Source of the DNA: an uncultured Mucilaginibacter sp. | Lineage (GTDB): Bacteria; Bacteroidota; Bacteroidia; Sphingobacteriales; Sphingobacteriaceae | Length of the DNA: 64,000 bases | Assembly: GCF_946479965.1 (NCBI RefSeq) | Contig: NZ_CAMLHX010000011.1 | Location: forward strand, 1 to 64,000 | Reading direction: 5' to 3' | Shown: piece after piece, positions 10,702 through 19,451 of the stretch | Numbering within the stretch: the first letter of the stretch is position 1 | How the letters are laid out: each line of letters begins with the position of its first letter | The notes under the pieces: model-generated | The model's input: only the letters and a program-made list of their open reading frames with translations | Database searches by the model: none | Told to the model about the DNA's origin: nothing | Position numbers and translations under genes: made by a program

Positions 10702-11808
10702 ATGAAAATAAAATACACCGTAGCATTAACCGTCGGGACGGCCCTCATTAATTTAGGCTCTGTGTTTTCTCAAGCACCCCCGGCTGCAGCAACTCCTACG
10801 GCAATAACCGGTATCGAGATCGTATCAAGGCTTGACAAACCGAAAAAGAAGTTTAACGAGAAAGACCTGAGCGGATACCTGCTGGTTTACTTTAAAGATC
10901 AAAACCAGTCGGCCTACCTGGCTGCCAGTGCCGATGGTTATACGTTTACAGATGTTAACGGAGGGCAACCAATTTTCATCGGCTCGCAACTGGCAGAACA
11001 AAAAGGTGTTCGCGATCCGCATATAACACGCGGACCCGATGGCGCTTTTTATGTTGCAATGACGGATCTTCACATCTCAGGAAAACGCGCAGGTTTCAGG
11101 GATACAGAGTGGGAGCGCCCACAGGAAAAATACGGCTGGGGTAATAACCGCGCTATAGTATTAATGAAATCTTACGATCTGATCCACTGGACGCATTCTG
11201 ACTTAAGGATAGACAAAGCATTCCCCGAGTTGGGCGACATTGATTGTTCATGGGCTCCTGAAACTATTTATGATCCGGTAGCAAAAAAGATGATGGTGTA
11301 TTTCACCATTCGTTATAACAACAAAAACGCGGGCATTTATTGGGCCTATGCTAATGACGATTTTACCAAACTGGAAGCCGTGCCCCAGCGCGTTACGGAA
11401 ATTGGGGGCATAGATGCCGACATTACCAAAGTGGGCGACAAGTACCAGATGTTTTATGTAGGTGATGCCAAGATCTGGCAGTCGGTATCTGATAAGATAA
11501 ACAGCGGTTTTCCGGCTACTCGCGAAAGGCGCATAGATCCTGAAAAAGTATCAACAGAAGCCCCTAACGTGTTCAAACGCCTGGCTACAGATAAGTATGT
11601 GTTAATGTATGATGTTTACGGCGCGCGCCCCAGCAATATGGGCTTTAGCGAAACCACGGATTTTGTGAGCTTTAAAGATCTGGGCCACTTTAACGAAGGC
11701 GTAATGAAGACAACCAACTTTACCAGCCCTAAACACGGTGCGGTAACTTATCTTACTAAAGCTGAGTTAAAGGCAATTACAGAGCATTGGAAGATTGAGA
11801 TAAAATAA
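10702..11808 (+). CDS. Secreted glycoside hydrolase family 43-like protein
   Basis: 368 residues from the ATG that gives a signal peptide (MKIKYTVALTVGTALINLGS); the earlier in-frame ATG lies inside a terminator hairpin. The fold is a five-bladed propeller type: GVRDPHIT (candidate base D105), repeated Y.MF/Y.AM strands, and DCSWAPETIYD with candidate acid E187. GH43 enzymes remove arabinose or xylose from arabinoxylan and similar polymers. It probably works with the esterase upstream on hemicellulose outside the cytoplasm. Subfamily and substrate cannot be set by eye. Confidence 0.8.
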   Translation: MKIKYTVALTVGTALINLGSVFSQAPPAAATPTAITGIEIVSRLDKPKKKFNEKDLSGYLLVYFKDQNQSAYLAASADGYTFTDVNGGQPIFIGSQLAEQKGVRDPHITRGPDGAFYVAMTDLHISGKRAGFRDTEWERPQEKYGWGNNRAIVLMKSYDLIHWTHSDLRIDKAFPELGDIDCSWAPETIYDPVAKKMMVYFTIRYNNKNAGIYWAYANDDFTKLEAVPQRVTEIGGIDADITKVGDKYQMFYVGDAKIWQSVSDKINSGFPATRERRIDPEKVSTEAPNVFKRLATDKYVLMYDVYGARPSNMGFSETTDFVSFKDLGHFNEGVMKTTNFTSPKHGAVTYLTKAELKAITEHWKIEIK

Positions 11809-11841
11809 ACCCATGACATAGTTGGCTTTTATAATAGATGT

Positions 11842-11885
11842 AAACAAAAAAAGGGATAACCGCACGGTCATCCCTTTTTTGTTTA
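11842..11885. terminator. Bidirectional terminator between the GH43-like gene and asd
   Basis: AAAAAAGGGAT and ATCCCTTTTTT arms around a short centre with A and T runs on the two sides, suited to stop transcripts from both convergent genes. Confidence 0.75.
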
Positions 11886-11888
11886 TTT

Positions 11889-11912
11889 TCCCCTTTAGGG
11901 GGCCGGGGGGCT
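11889..11912 (-). repeat. C/G-rich 3'-end repeat at the asd stop codon
   Basis: On the minus strand it reads AGCCCCCCGGCCCCCTAAAG and then GGG. It starts inside the asd TAG stop. Matching copies lie at 49577-49600 (start overlaps the amidase stop) and 49665-49688 (inside glnS). Confidence 0.75.
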
Positions 11913-12918
11913 ACGCTTCTACAGCTTGTCCAACCAAATGGTTAGCAACCAAATATTCTGCGATCTGTATGGCATTAGTAGCGGCGCCTTTACGCAGGTT
12001 ATCGCTTACTATCCAGCAGTTTAAAGTATTAGGCTGGCTCTCATCACGGCGGATACGGCCAACAAAAACCTCGTCTTTATCATGCGCGTCAAGCGGCATA
12101 GGGTATTTAAGGTTAGCTACATCATCAGTAACTATAACGCCCGGTGCTTTGCTTAACAGCTCACGTAATTCTGCTAAGTCAAAATCATTAGCAAATTCAA
12201 TATTCACAGACTCAGAGTGGCCACCCATAACCGGGATACGAACAGTAGTAGCCGTTACACGGATGCTGTCGTCGCCCATAATTTTGTTGGTCTCTTTAAC
12301 CATTTTCATTTCCTCTTTGGTGTAACCATTCTCGGTAAATACATCAATATGAGGTAAAACGTTCAGGTCAATTTTATACGGATATGCCATAGGGCCATCC
12401 ACACCGTTACGCTCATTCATTAACTGGTCAACCGCTTTAACGCCGGTACCGGTTACAGATTGATAGGTTGATACCACAACACGTTTGATCTTGTATTTAT
12501 CGTGTAATGGCTTTAACGCTACTACCATTTGTATGGTTGAGCAATTAGGGTTAGCAATAATTTTATCTTCGGCAGTAAGCACATTTGCATTTACCTCAGG
12601 CACTACCAGTTTTTTGGTAGGATCCATGCGCCATGCTGATGAATTGTCAATAACAGTGATGCCTGCTGCTGCAAAAAGCGGCGCCTGCGCCAATGAAGTG
12701 CTACCACCTGCCGAGAATAAGGCAATTTCGGGCTTCTGCTTTATCGCATCCTCGGCAGAAACAACCTTGTACTGCTTACCCTTAAAAGTGATCTCTTTAC
12801 CTACACTTTTTTCGGAAGCAACGGGAATTAATTCTGTTACCGGGAAGTTGCGTTCTTCAAGAACCTGCAACATTTTAGTGCCCACCAAACCTGTGGCACC
12901 CACAACTGCGATCTTCAT
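11911..12918 (-). CDS. asd: Aspartate-semialdehyde dehydrogenase
   Basis: NADP-dependent conversion of aspartyl phosphate to aspartate semialdehyde, the branch point to lysine/diaminopimelate, methionine and threonine. 335 residues, the usual length. The nucleotide-binding GATGLVGTKML is at residues 7-17 and the catalytic cysteine is C126 in NPNCSTIQ. A C-terminal HSESVNIEF and the late LRKGAATNAIQIAEYL are family features. The stop codon is the first three bases of a dispersed C-rich repeat. The upstream gene, a threonine dehydrogenase-type enzyme, is divergent; both act in the aspartate-threonine branch. Confidence 0.97.
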   Translation of the reverse strand: MKIAVVGATGLVGTKMLQVLEERNFPVTELIPVASEKSVGKEITFKGKQYKVVSAEDAIKQKPEIALFSAGGSTSLAQAPLFAAAGITVIDNSSAWRMDPTKKLVVPEVNANVLTAEDKIIANPNCSTIQMVVALKPLHDKYKIKRVVVSTYQSVTGTGVKAVDQLMNERNGVDGPMAYPYKIDLNVLPHIDVFTENGYTKEEMKMVKETNKIMGDDSIRVTATTVRIPVMGGHSESVNIEFANDFDLAELRELLSKAPGVIVTDDVANLKYPMPLDAHDKDEVFVGRIRRDESQPNTLNCWIVSDNLRKGAATNAIQIAEYLVANHLVGQAVEA

Positions 12919-13088
12919 TGTTTTTTTTAATTTGTTAATTAATAATTTATTGCGAGGGGCAAATATCGTATTTTTTTGTTTATGACAGGTAAATTTATTG
13001 TAAATGGTGGCTCATATTTTGCTTGTATGTAACTGAAACAGGCTCTGTTGACGTTAAACATTCTACCTTTACAAATATTCGGCAAGCT

Positions 13089-14048
13089 ATGAGCGAAAAC
13101 ATATTGGTTATTGGGGCTAACGGTCAAATTGGTACAGAGCTGGTTGTAAACCTGCGCAGCAGGTATGGCGAAAAAGCTGTAATTGCTTCGGACATTCATA
13201 CCTCAGACCATCATTTAATAAAAGATGGCCTTTTTGAACTGGTAAATGTTTTAGATAAAGCAGTTCTCGAAGCAGTTTTTGAAAAGCAACGCCCCACCCA
13301 GGTTTATTTGTTAGCCGCTATTTTATCCGCCACCGGCGAAAAGCACCCTAAAATGGCCTGGGATTTGAACATGACAGGTTTGCTTAATGTGCTTGATCTG
13401 GCTGTGAAGTATAAAACAAACAAGGTTTTCTGGCCAAGCTCCATCGCCGTTTTCGGTCCGCATTCACCGCGAGAAAATACACCTCAGTTTTGCATAATGG
13501 ACCCGAACACAGTTTACGGATTTAGCAAGCTGGCAGGCGAGCGATGGTGCGAATATTATTACCTTAAACATGGGCTGGATGTACGCAGCCTGCGTTATCC
13601 GGGTTTAATTGGCTGGCGGAGCGACCCGGGCGGCGGAACTACAGATTATGCCGTAAATATCTTTCACGAAGCTTTGGCAAACAACAAATACGAAAGCTTC
13701 TTATCAGCAGAGACAGCTTTGCCGATGATGTATATGGACGACGCCATACGCGCTACCCTTGAGCTGATGGATGCACCGGCTTATAAATTAAGTATCCGTT
13801 CGTCATACAACCTGGCGGGCATCAGCTTTACGCCCGAACAACTATCTGCAGAAATAAAAAACTACTTACCGGAATTTGAAATAACATACGCTGATAACGA
13901 CCCGCGCCAGGCCATTGCGGATAGCTGGCCAAAATCAATTGATGATACCAAAGCGCAGGAAGACTGGGGCTGGAAAATTAAATATGATCTGGCAGCTATG
14001 ACAAAGGATATGTTGGATAATTTGACCAGAGAAAACAGTGCTTTATAA
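13089..14048 (+). CDS. NAD-dependent SDR enzyme, L-threonine 3-dehydrogenase type
   Basis: 319 residues from MSENILVIGANGQIGTELV; an earlier in-frame ATG at 13023 adds an unlikely leader. The Rossmann motif GANGQIG is at residues 8-14. The extended-SDR active site shows S in FWPSSIAVFG and YGFSKLAGER (Y-x3-K). The whole sequence, including LAAILSATGE, SLRYPGLI, GGGTTDYAV and SSYNLAGISF, follows the short-chain L-threonine 3-dehydrogenases described in Bacteroidota and animals. It oxidises threonine to 2-amino-3-ketobutyrate, which is split to glycine and acetyl-CoA; the glycine would feed GcvP. The usual ligase partner (kbl) is not in the window. Confidence 0.87.
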   Translation: MSENILVIGANGQIGTELVVNLRSRYGEKAVIASDIHTSDHHLIKDGLFELVNVLDKAVLEAVFEKQRPTQVYLLAAILSATGEKHPKMAWDLNMTGLLNVLDLAVKYKTNKVFWPSSIAVFGPHSPRENTPQFCIMDPNTVYGFSKLAGERWCEYYYLKHGLDVRSLRYPGLIGWRSDPGGGTTDYAVNIFHEALANNKYESFLSAETALPMMYMDDAIRATLELMDAPAYKLSIRSSYNLAGISFTPEQLSAEIKNYLPEFEITYADNDPRQAIADSWPKSIDDTKAQEDWGWKIKYDLAAMTKDMLDNLTRENSAL

Positions 14049-14081
14049 CGAGCCAAGGGTTTCAATCTACTCGTTATAAAG
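14041..14081 (+). terminator. Perfect 12-bp inverted repeat across the SDR stop codon
   Basis: CTTTATAACGAG (14041-14052, containing the TAA stop) pairs with CTCGTTATAAAG (14070-14081) around a 17-nt loop. No T run follows, so it may protect a 3' end rather than terminate. Confidence 0.5.
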
Positions 14082-14090
14082 GCGAGAAAA

Positions 14091-14291
14091 GCGTTTCACG
14101 GTGAAACAAAAACGGTTGTTTTTACAAGCTATTTATTATCAGCATATTATGCCATATCTACAGCTAACGTTACTGACTTATAAGTCGTTTCATTTTGTTT
14201 CACCTTGAAATCATAATCTGATCGCAATCAATGGATTATCGAAAAATGGCGTTTCACTTGTTTCATTCGTTTCATATATTTTGTGAAACGC
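14091..14291 (-). repeat. Heptamer-array 3' element, copy A (TGAAAC type)
   Basis: 201 bp, best read on the minus strand. The ends are perfect inverted repeats GCGTTTCAC/GTGAAACGC. Heptamers M1-M7 are at 14283-14291 (inverted), 14268-14274, 14259-14265, 14249-14257, 14196-14202, 14186-14192 and 14091-14099. A core of the form ACTTATAAGTCAGTAA..TTAGCTGT follows M6. M4 is followed by a T-rich stretch. It begins 21 bp after the stop of the minus-strand jelly-roll gene. Its partners are 26004-26214 and 59256-59455. Confidence 0.85.
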
Positions 14292-14312
14292 TCATGCATC
14301 TTTCCCGGGGCT

Positions 14313-15137
14313 TTATTTCACCTTACCAGCGTTGTTTACAAACACCACATTTGACAAAACCGCTGTATCTGCTTTATCCGGCACGTGCGAACACATACCT
14401 ATCCCTACGTAGAAAGGGCCATCCAATTTTAATTCTATAGGTGCGCCGTATTGGGTCATCGGCTCACCAAAAACGCTTACAAACAAGGCAAACTTATCAC
14501 CCCGCTTTTCAATGCCGATGCGTTGTGCATGAGCTATAACACCTTCATCCATTGATTTGCCGCCCGGCAAAGCGCCACGGCTGGTAATGCGATATTCAAA
14601 ATCTCTTACGCGTTCACCTTTTTCCGGTCGCCAGCCTAATTGTATCATGCCTTCGCCGTGCAATGCAACCACCACTTGCTTGGCATCGTCATCTAAACTC
14701 TGGCGGATAACTATACATGCCTTGCGGTCGCCATAGCCTTTGGGATCCGGATACACGATATCTGTCGCCATTGAAACATCGCCCGAAACCTTCTTCCACA
14801 GATAACGGAACTCGTCCCTGACATACCAGATATTGTAACCGGCTGATGTAATGGTATATTTCTTGGTAGCAGGGTTATAACTTGAACTGCCGGGAATAAT
14901 AGCGGCACCAACGTCACTCTGTCCATCAAATATACCTATGGGCGTCATAGTCGTTTTTGCTTCGCGATGAAAATCAGCAGGGGGTGATACTTGTTTATGC
15001 GTTGCAGTGGCCGGCAGGGCCCAATCAGGAACAGCGGGCGTGGCCGGCGTTTGCGCGTTAGCTAACTGTCCAGTAGCTATCATCATACACCAGGGCATTG
15101 AAACGCTCCGGAAGGCTTTTGTATGGCAGAATTTCAT
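14313..15137 (-). CDS. Secreted concanavalin-like (jelly-roll) protein of unknown role
   Basis: 274 residues with a signal peptide ending near ANAQ (residue 29). The body alternates short beta strands and loops (GAAIIPGSSSYNPATKKYTI, SAGYNIWYVRDEFRYLWKKV, KACIVIRQSLDDDAKQVVV, PFYVGIGMCSH), the pattern of DUF1349/laminin-G-like sandwiches sometimes annotated in this phylum as biopolymer-transporter or enolase-regulation proteins; those names are not functional evidence. It may bind glycans or act with the secreted hydrolases nearby. No catalytic residues are evident. Element copy A lies just past its stop. Confidence 0.6.
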   Translation of the reverse strand: MKFCHTKAFRSVSMPWCMMIATGQLANAQTPATPAVPDWALPATATHKQVSPPADFHREAKTTMTPIGIFDGQSDVGAAIIPGSSSYNPATKKYTITSAGYNIWYVRDEFRYLWKKVSGDVSMATDIVYPDPKGYGDRKACIVIRQSLDDDAKQVVVALHGEGMIQLGWRPEKGERVRDFEYRITSRGALPGGKSMDEGVIAHAQRIGIEKRGDKFALFVSVFGEPMTQYGAPIELKLDGPFYVGIGMCSHVPDKADTAVLSNVVFVNNAGKVK

Positions 15138-15352
15138 AACGTTAAGTTTGGTATAAGGGGTGTTACAGCAAATGTAGGTAAGGATTTCAAAAACTGACAG
15201 GCTAACTGAAATGTTAGCGGGAGGAGTGCACTCAGGTAAGTACAGCCAATAATTGACGGATGTGCAACGGCGCTCAAAAATTTAAAAGAAACCTGCTATC
15301 TTTAACCCCATATTTCCATGCACTATCAACCATGGACCATTGACTAAAATAT

Positions 15353-16078
15353 ATGGGAAGAGCATTTGAATTCCGTAAAGAGAGAAAATTTAAGCGTTGG
15401 GCCAAAATGGCCATACAATTTACCCGTTTGGGTAAAGAAATAGTAATGGCCGTAAAGGCCGGCGGCGGCGATGTTAACACCAACTCGCGCTTGCGTACTG
15501 CCGTGCAAAACGCCAAGGCCGTTAACATGCCTAAAGACCGCGTGGAAGCCGCTATTAAACGCGCGACCAGCCGCGATGAGAAAGATTACGAAGAACTGGT
15601 TTACGAGGGCTATGCGCCGCACGGCGTTGCCGTATTGGTTGAGACAGCTACTGATAATACCAACCGTACCGTTGCCAACGTGCGCAGCTATTTTACAAAA
15701 ACGGGCGGCACACTGGGCAAAACCGGATCGCTGGATTTTATATTCACCCGTAAGTCAGTTTTTACTTTTGATCCGGGCGACCGTGATCTGGAAGAGCTGG
15801 AGTTTGAACTGATCGATTCGGGCTTAGAAGATTTGTTTGTGGAAGCTGATGAAGAAGGGAAGGATATAGCAGTAATTCATACGGCCTTTGAGGATTTTGG
15901 AAAGATGCAAAAGGGCTTGGAGGCTTTAGGTATTGAGCCTAAATCGGCTAAGTTGGAGCGCGTGCCGCAATCGTTCCATGAGGTATCCGAAGAGCAGGTA
16001 GCCGATGTTTTAAAACTGATAGACAGGCTCGAAGAGGATGATGATGTGCAGGCGGTTTATCATAATATGGCGGAATAG
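15353..16078 (+). CDS. YebC/PmpR family transcription or translation factor
   Basis: 241 residues. It opens with MGRAFEFRKERKFKRWAKMA and continues with the family signature blocks VKAGGGDVNTNSRLRTAVQNAK, MPKDRVEAAIKRA, YEGYAPHGVAVLVE and ATDNTNRTVANVR. YebC-like proteins are cytoplasmic; PmpR-type members bind DNA, and recent work links others to relief of ribosome stalling at proline runs. Which applies here is not known. It is monocistronic, with 70 bp to the next small gene. Confidence 0.93.
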   Translation: MGRAFEFRKERKFKRWAKMAIQFTRLGKEIVMAVKAGGGDVNTNSRLRTAVQNAKAVNMPKDRVEAAIKRATSRDEKDYEELVYEGYAPHGVAVLVETATDNTNRTVANVRSYFTKTGGTLGKTGSLDFIFTRKSVFTFDPGDRDLEELEFELIDSGLEDLFVEADEEGKDIAVIHTAFEDFGKMQKGLEALGIEPKSAKLERVPQSFHEVSEEQVADVLKLIDRLEEDDDVQAVYHNMAE

Positions 16079-16151
16079 ACGTTATTATTTGATAAACGAT
16101 TAGTTTAAATCATGGCGACCCACTAGTCCTACAAATCCTAATTAATATATT

Positions 16152-16367
16152 ATGCCGCTACTTAACACCCGCAGACAGGAAAAGAAAGTTAAAGTTACCT
16201 TTAGCGATGGCTTGCTGCTGGTTGAAAAGGATGATGGCAAACAGCAGGTTTTTCCGTTGGAATGGTTCCCGAAGTTGCTGAACGCGACAGAAGAAGAACG
16301 CGAAGATTGGACGCAAACCGATAAGGGTATTCGTTTTAATAGGTTAGGCATTGATGTTGCTTTTTAA
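16152..16367 (+). CDS. DUF2442 domain small protein
   Basis: 71 residues matching the small DUF2442 fold (VKVTFSDGLLLVEKDDGKQQVFPLEWFPKLLNAT, then GIRFNRLGIDVAF). Some DUF2442 proteins sit beside toxin-like RelE/HigB partners (DUF4160), but none is next to this one. It lies 39 bp upstream of the repeat protein on the same strand, so the two may be cotranscribed, although an AATCAAGA hairpin lies between them. Role unknown. Confidence 0.75.
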   Translation: MPLLNTRRQEKKVKVTFSDGLLLVEKDDGKQQVFPLEWFPKLLNATEEEREDWTQTDKGIRFNRLGIDVAF

Positions 16368-16370
16368 TAA

Positions 16371-16395
16371 AATCAAGAAACAAGAGTGTCTTGAT
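16371..16395. repeat. AATCAAGA/TCTTGATT hairpin
   Basis: AATCAAGA and TCTTGATT arms enclose a short loop in the gap between two same-strand genes. The same arms occur in the larger hairpin at 45134-45182. Confidence 0.5.
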
Positions 16396-16406
16396 TCTAA
16401 ATAATA

Positions 16407-17294
16407 ATGACGTTCGAAGAGTTTTTTAAAAAGAAAAGAATTGATCTGGATGCTTTTGAAAAGAGCAACCCGGCTTTGCTTTTTGAGTTTAAGAACCACT
16501 TTGATAAAATGGGTGAGAAAAGCTTTGATCATACCAAAAAGTACTGGTTCAACAAGCTGCGTTTACAATATCATCTTGCGCCCGAGATCAAAACGGAAAA
16601 ACCGCACATAGAGAATCGGCTGGCGGAGCAAACGGTAGCCGATTCGTTAACTGAGTCTGCAAGTCCCGCTAAAAAGTCGGGTTTTACACCTCGCTTTAAA
16701 GCGCCGACCCCAATACCCGCACAAACATCTCCACCCGAGGAGGGGCAAGCGACACCTGAAACAAAGTCTTCAACAGGATTTACGCCACGCTTTAAAGCAG
16801 GAGTTACAAAACCGATGGACGAGACTAATACTCCACCAATCGAAGAAAGCAAACCAGAAGAACCTGCCAAACCGAAGGTTGGTTTTACACCACGCTTCAA
16901 AGCAGGCATTACAAAACCCACCGACGAGGCTAGTACTCCACCAACCGGAGAAAGCAAAGCAGAAGAACCTACCAAACCCAAAGTTGGCTTTACACCACGT
17001 TTTAAAGCAGGAGTTACAAAACCTGCCGAGGAGTCTGCTCCACCTATCGAAGAAAGCAAAGCAGAAGAACCCACCAAACCGAAGGTTGGTTTTACACCAC
17101 GCTTTAAAGCGGGAATTACGAAGCCTGCTGAACCTGTTGGTACGGTACCGGAAGAAAACGAGAAGTCACACGCCCCACAGGAAGAAAAGAAAGTTGAAGA
17201 ATCTTCGACTCAAGACAAGCCTAAAATTGGGTTTACGCCACGATTTAAGGCATCTGCGCTGCCAAAGCAACAACCACCTCCGGAAGAGGAGTAG
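16407..17294 (+). CDS. Protein with N-terminal helical domain and six GFTPRFKA repeats
   Basis: 295 residues, no signal peptide. Residues 1-60 form a compact, probably helical domain (MTFEEFFKKKRIDLDAFEKS, FDHTKKYWFNKLRLQYHL). From residue 90 on, the octapeptide GFTPRFKA occurs six times, separated by 20-40 residue acidic, Pro-rich linkers (for example ITKPTDEASTPPTGESKAEE). The motif is invariant while linkers vary in length, which suggests selection on a short linear binding motif. The basic-aromatic FxPRFK could contact nucleic acid, membrane or a partner. The DNA repeats also open long false frames on both strands. Not otherwise recognised. Confidence 0.75.
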   Translation: MTFEEFFKKKRIDLDAFEKSNPALLFEFKNHFDKMGEKSFDHTKKYWFNKLRLQYHLAPEIKTEKPHIENRLAEQTVADSLTESASPAKKSGFTPRFKAPTPIPAQTSPPEEGQATPETKSSTGFTPRFKAGVTKPMDETNTPPIEESKPEEPAKPKVGFTPRFKAGITKPTDEASTPPTGESKAEEPTKPKVGFTPRFKAGVTKPAEESAPPIEESKAEEPTKPKVGFTPRFKAGITKPAEPVGTVPEENEKSHAPQEEKKVEESSTQDKPKIGFTPRFKASALPKQQPPPEEE

Positions 17295-17296
17295 AA

Positions 17297-19432
17297 CTAT
17301 TTACAGTAAACCGCCTGGGCGTCTTTAGCTTCCTTCAATCCCAGTGAAACAGCTGCTGCAATATCTCCACACGCACCCAATGCATTACCACTAAGTCTTT
17401 TAAACAATCCACGATTTAAATATGCCTGGGCATTTTTTGTATCGAGCGCTATGGCTTGATCATAATCTTTTGCAGCGCCAGTCACGTTTTTCACATTCAA
17501 GCGGGCATCGCCACGCATGCGATAAAATTCACTGTTCTCAGGGTCAAGTCTTATCGCTTCGCCAAGATCGGCTTCCATGCGGTCAATATCAGGCAGCAAA
17601 CTTTGGGCAAGGCCTCGGTAAGCAAATATTTTTGTGTTATCCAGATTAATAATCAAAGCTGTTGTATAATCATCAATCGCACCCTGATAATCCTTTATTG
17701 TCATTTTCACGTTGCCGCGTATAAAAAAAGCCAGATCGTCCTTATCCTGTATCGCTATAGCTTTATTCAGATCTTTAAGGGCACCTGCTGCATCGTTAAG
17801 CGCAAACTTTGCATTGCCTCGGTTATGATAAGCCTCAAAAAGTGCCGTATCCATTTTTAACGCGATGTTATAATCGGTTATAGCGCCCTCAATATCTCCA
17901 TTATTTTGTTTAGCTATTCCCCTTCGAACATAAAACTTTGGGTTAGTGGGATGCTTTTTTAATTGGTCGTTGGTAAGTACCACCGTCTCTTTGTTAAACC
18001 CACCTTCAAGCATAGCATCAGCTACACGTATGTATAGTTGTTCATCTGCTGAATTAACCGCTATTATACTTTGCAAATCCTGCAATGCCGCAGAACGCTT
18101 TCTCATTCGTAAAAACAAATAAGCACGACGGAGATAATTTTCCGTATTATTTGCATTAAGAACAACTGCCTTATTGAAATCGGCTAAGGCCTCGCTATAG
18201 TTTCTTGCCCCGGTTTTTATTTCCCCTCTAATGGCATACGGAAAATCATTTTCAGTGTCAATCTTTATTGCCTTGTCAAGTTCTTGTAAAGCCCCTAAAG
18301 TATCACTTTCAACATATTTTACCCTTGCCAGCGTAACGTATGCGTCGCTGTTTTTTGCGTCGGCTTCAATTGCAGCGTTAGCGTCGTCTTTTGCTTCGGC
18401 ATAACGCTTAATGCTGAATTTTGCTTCTGCGCGATTTTGAAACGCTTCTGAATTTTTTTTATCCAGTTCAATAGCTTTGCTAAAGTTGGTAATTGCGTCT
18501 TCTTTATCGTTTAGGTTATTCTTTACTATGCCGTTATACAGATAAAGCTCCGCCCGATTGGGGTATAACTTAATAAGATTGTCAAAGAATGCCAGGGCAG
18601 CAGTATCATTCTTAGCGTTGGAGAGGGCGTTGGCCAGGTACTTGTATACATTGGGCATTTCCGGCTCTAAAGCTATAGTTTGCTTAAAATCTTCTACAGC
18701 AGCGGGATAGTTAGCCAAATTAGCCTGCAAATTAGCGCGATAAAAAACCGCTGTGGCATTCTTCGGATTTAGCTCAAGTGCTCTTGTGTAATCGGTTATT
18801 GCCTCTTTATAGTCGCCTATTTCACTTTTTGAGTTGGCCCGATAAAAAATAAGGTCAGAGTTTTCAGGATCTAACTTAACCGCTATATCATAGTCGACTA
18901 TAGCGCCTTTATAGTCTTTTAAATTAGCTTTAGCTACGCCCCGGTATTCATACAATGATGCATCGTTAGGCGTAATCGCTATCGCTTTGGTAAAATCGGC
19001 AATGGCGCCTCCGTGATCACCCGAGCTGGCTTTTGCATTTGCCCGATAGTGGTACATATTGGCATTACGCGGGTTAATGGAAATTGCCTTATCAAAATCT
19101 TTTATTGCGGCTGCATACCGGCGGGTGTTATTATAAGCATTAGCGCGGTAAAAATAGGACTCTACATTGGCCGCCGATGAGTCGAAATGTATAGATTTAC
19201 TATAATCCTTTATAGCCAAAGAATCATTCTTCAGATTTGCATAAGCGTTAGCACGATAAAGGTATGCCCTTGCCACGGTGCTGTCTTTTTCAATGGCCTT
19301 AGTAAAATCCGCTATTGATCCTGTGTAATCATTTACAGCAGATTTAGCATTTCCATTTTGAATGTGGTCTTCTGCCGATTGCGCAACACACCAGAATGGT
19401 ATTAGCAGAAAACAGGCAATTAACTTTATCAT
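17297..19432 (-). CDS. Secreted protein built of tandem tetratricopeptide repeats
   Basis: 711 residues. A signal peptide (MIKLIACFLLIPFWCVAQS) is followed by about 18-20 TPR units of 34 residues nearly to the end (A..Y.YRANA...GDY.GAI.DFTKAI...P.NA). Such solenoids hold protein complexes together, here probably in the periplasm. It is the last of three minus-strand genes (esterase, barrel, TPR) separated by 11 and 19 bp, so an operon is likely. No catalytic domain is present. Confidence 0.88.
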   Translation of the reverse strand: MIKLIACFLLIPFWCVAQSAEDHIQNGNAKSAVNDYTGSIADFTKAIEKDSTVARAYLYRANAYANLKNDSLAIKDYSKSIHFDSSAANVESYFYRANAYNNTRRYAAAIKDFDKAISINPRNANMYHYRANAKASSGDHGGAIADFTKAIAITPNDASLYEYRGVAKANLKDYKGAIVDYDIAVKLDPENSDLIFYRANSKSEIGDYKEAITDYTRALELNPKNATAVFYRANLQANLANYPAAVEDFKQTIALEPEMPNVYKYLANALSNAKNDTAALAFFDNLIKLYPNRAELYLYNGIVKNNLNDKEDAITNFSKAIELDKKNSEAFQNRAEAKFSIKRYAEAKDDANAAIEADAKNSDAYVTLARVKYVESDTLGALQELDKAIKIDTENDFPYAIRGEIKTGARNYSEALADFNKAVVLNANNTENYLRRAYLFLRMRKRSAALQDLQSIIAVNSADEQLYIRVADAMLEGGFNKETVVLTNDQLKKHPTNPKFYVRRGIAKQNNGDIEGAITDYNIALKMDTALFEAYHNRGNAKFALNDAAGALKDLNKAIAIQDKDDLAFFIRGNVKMTIKDYQGAIDDYTTALIINLDNTKIFAYRGLAQSLLPDIDRMEADLGEAIRLDPENSEFYRMRGDARLNVKNVTGAAKDYDQAIALDTKNAQAYLNRGLFKRLSGNALGACGDIAAAVSLGLKEAKDAQAVYCK

Positions 19433-19451
19433 TCTTTTTTGAGTATGCTAT

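Noticed and set aside
14091..14291. Integron attC sites
   Set aside because: The ends do not fit RYYYAAC/GTTRRRY, there is no integrase, and the elements lie after single chromosomal genes rather than cassettes.
16571..17077. Antisense gene over the repeat protein
   Set aside because: Also created by the repeats; no start signal or family match.
16879..17328. A 149-residue gene in another frame of the repeat protein
   Set aside because: It is a by-product of the repeated DNA; codon pattern and the motif-bearing frame support only the 16407-17294 reading.
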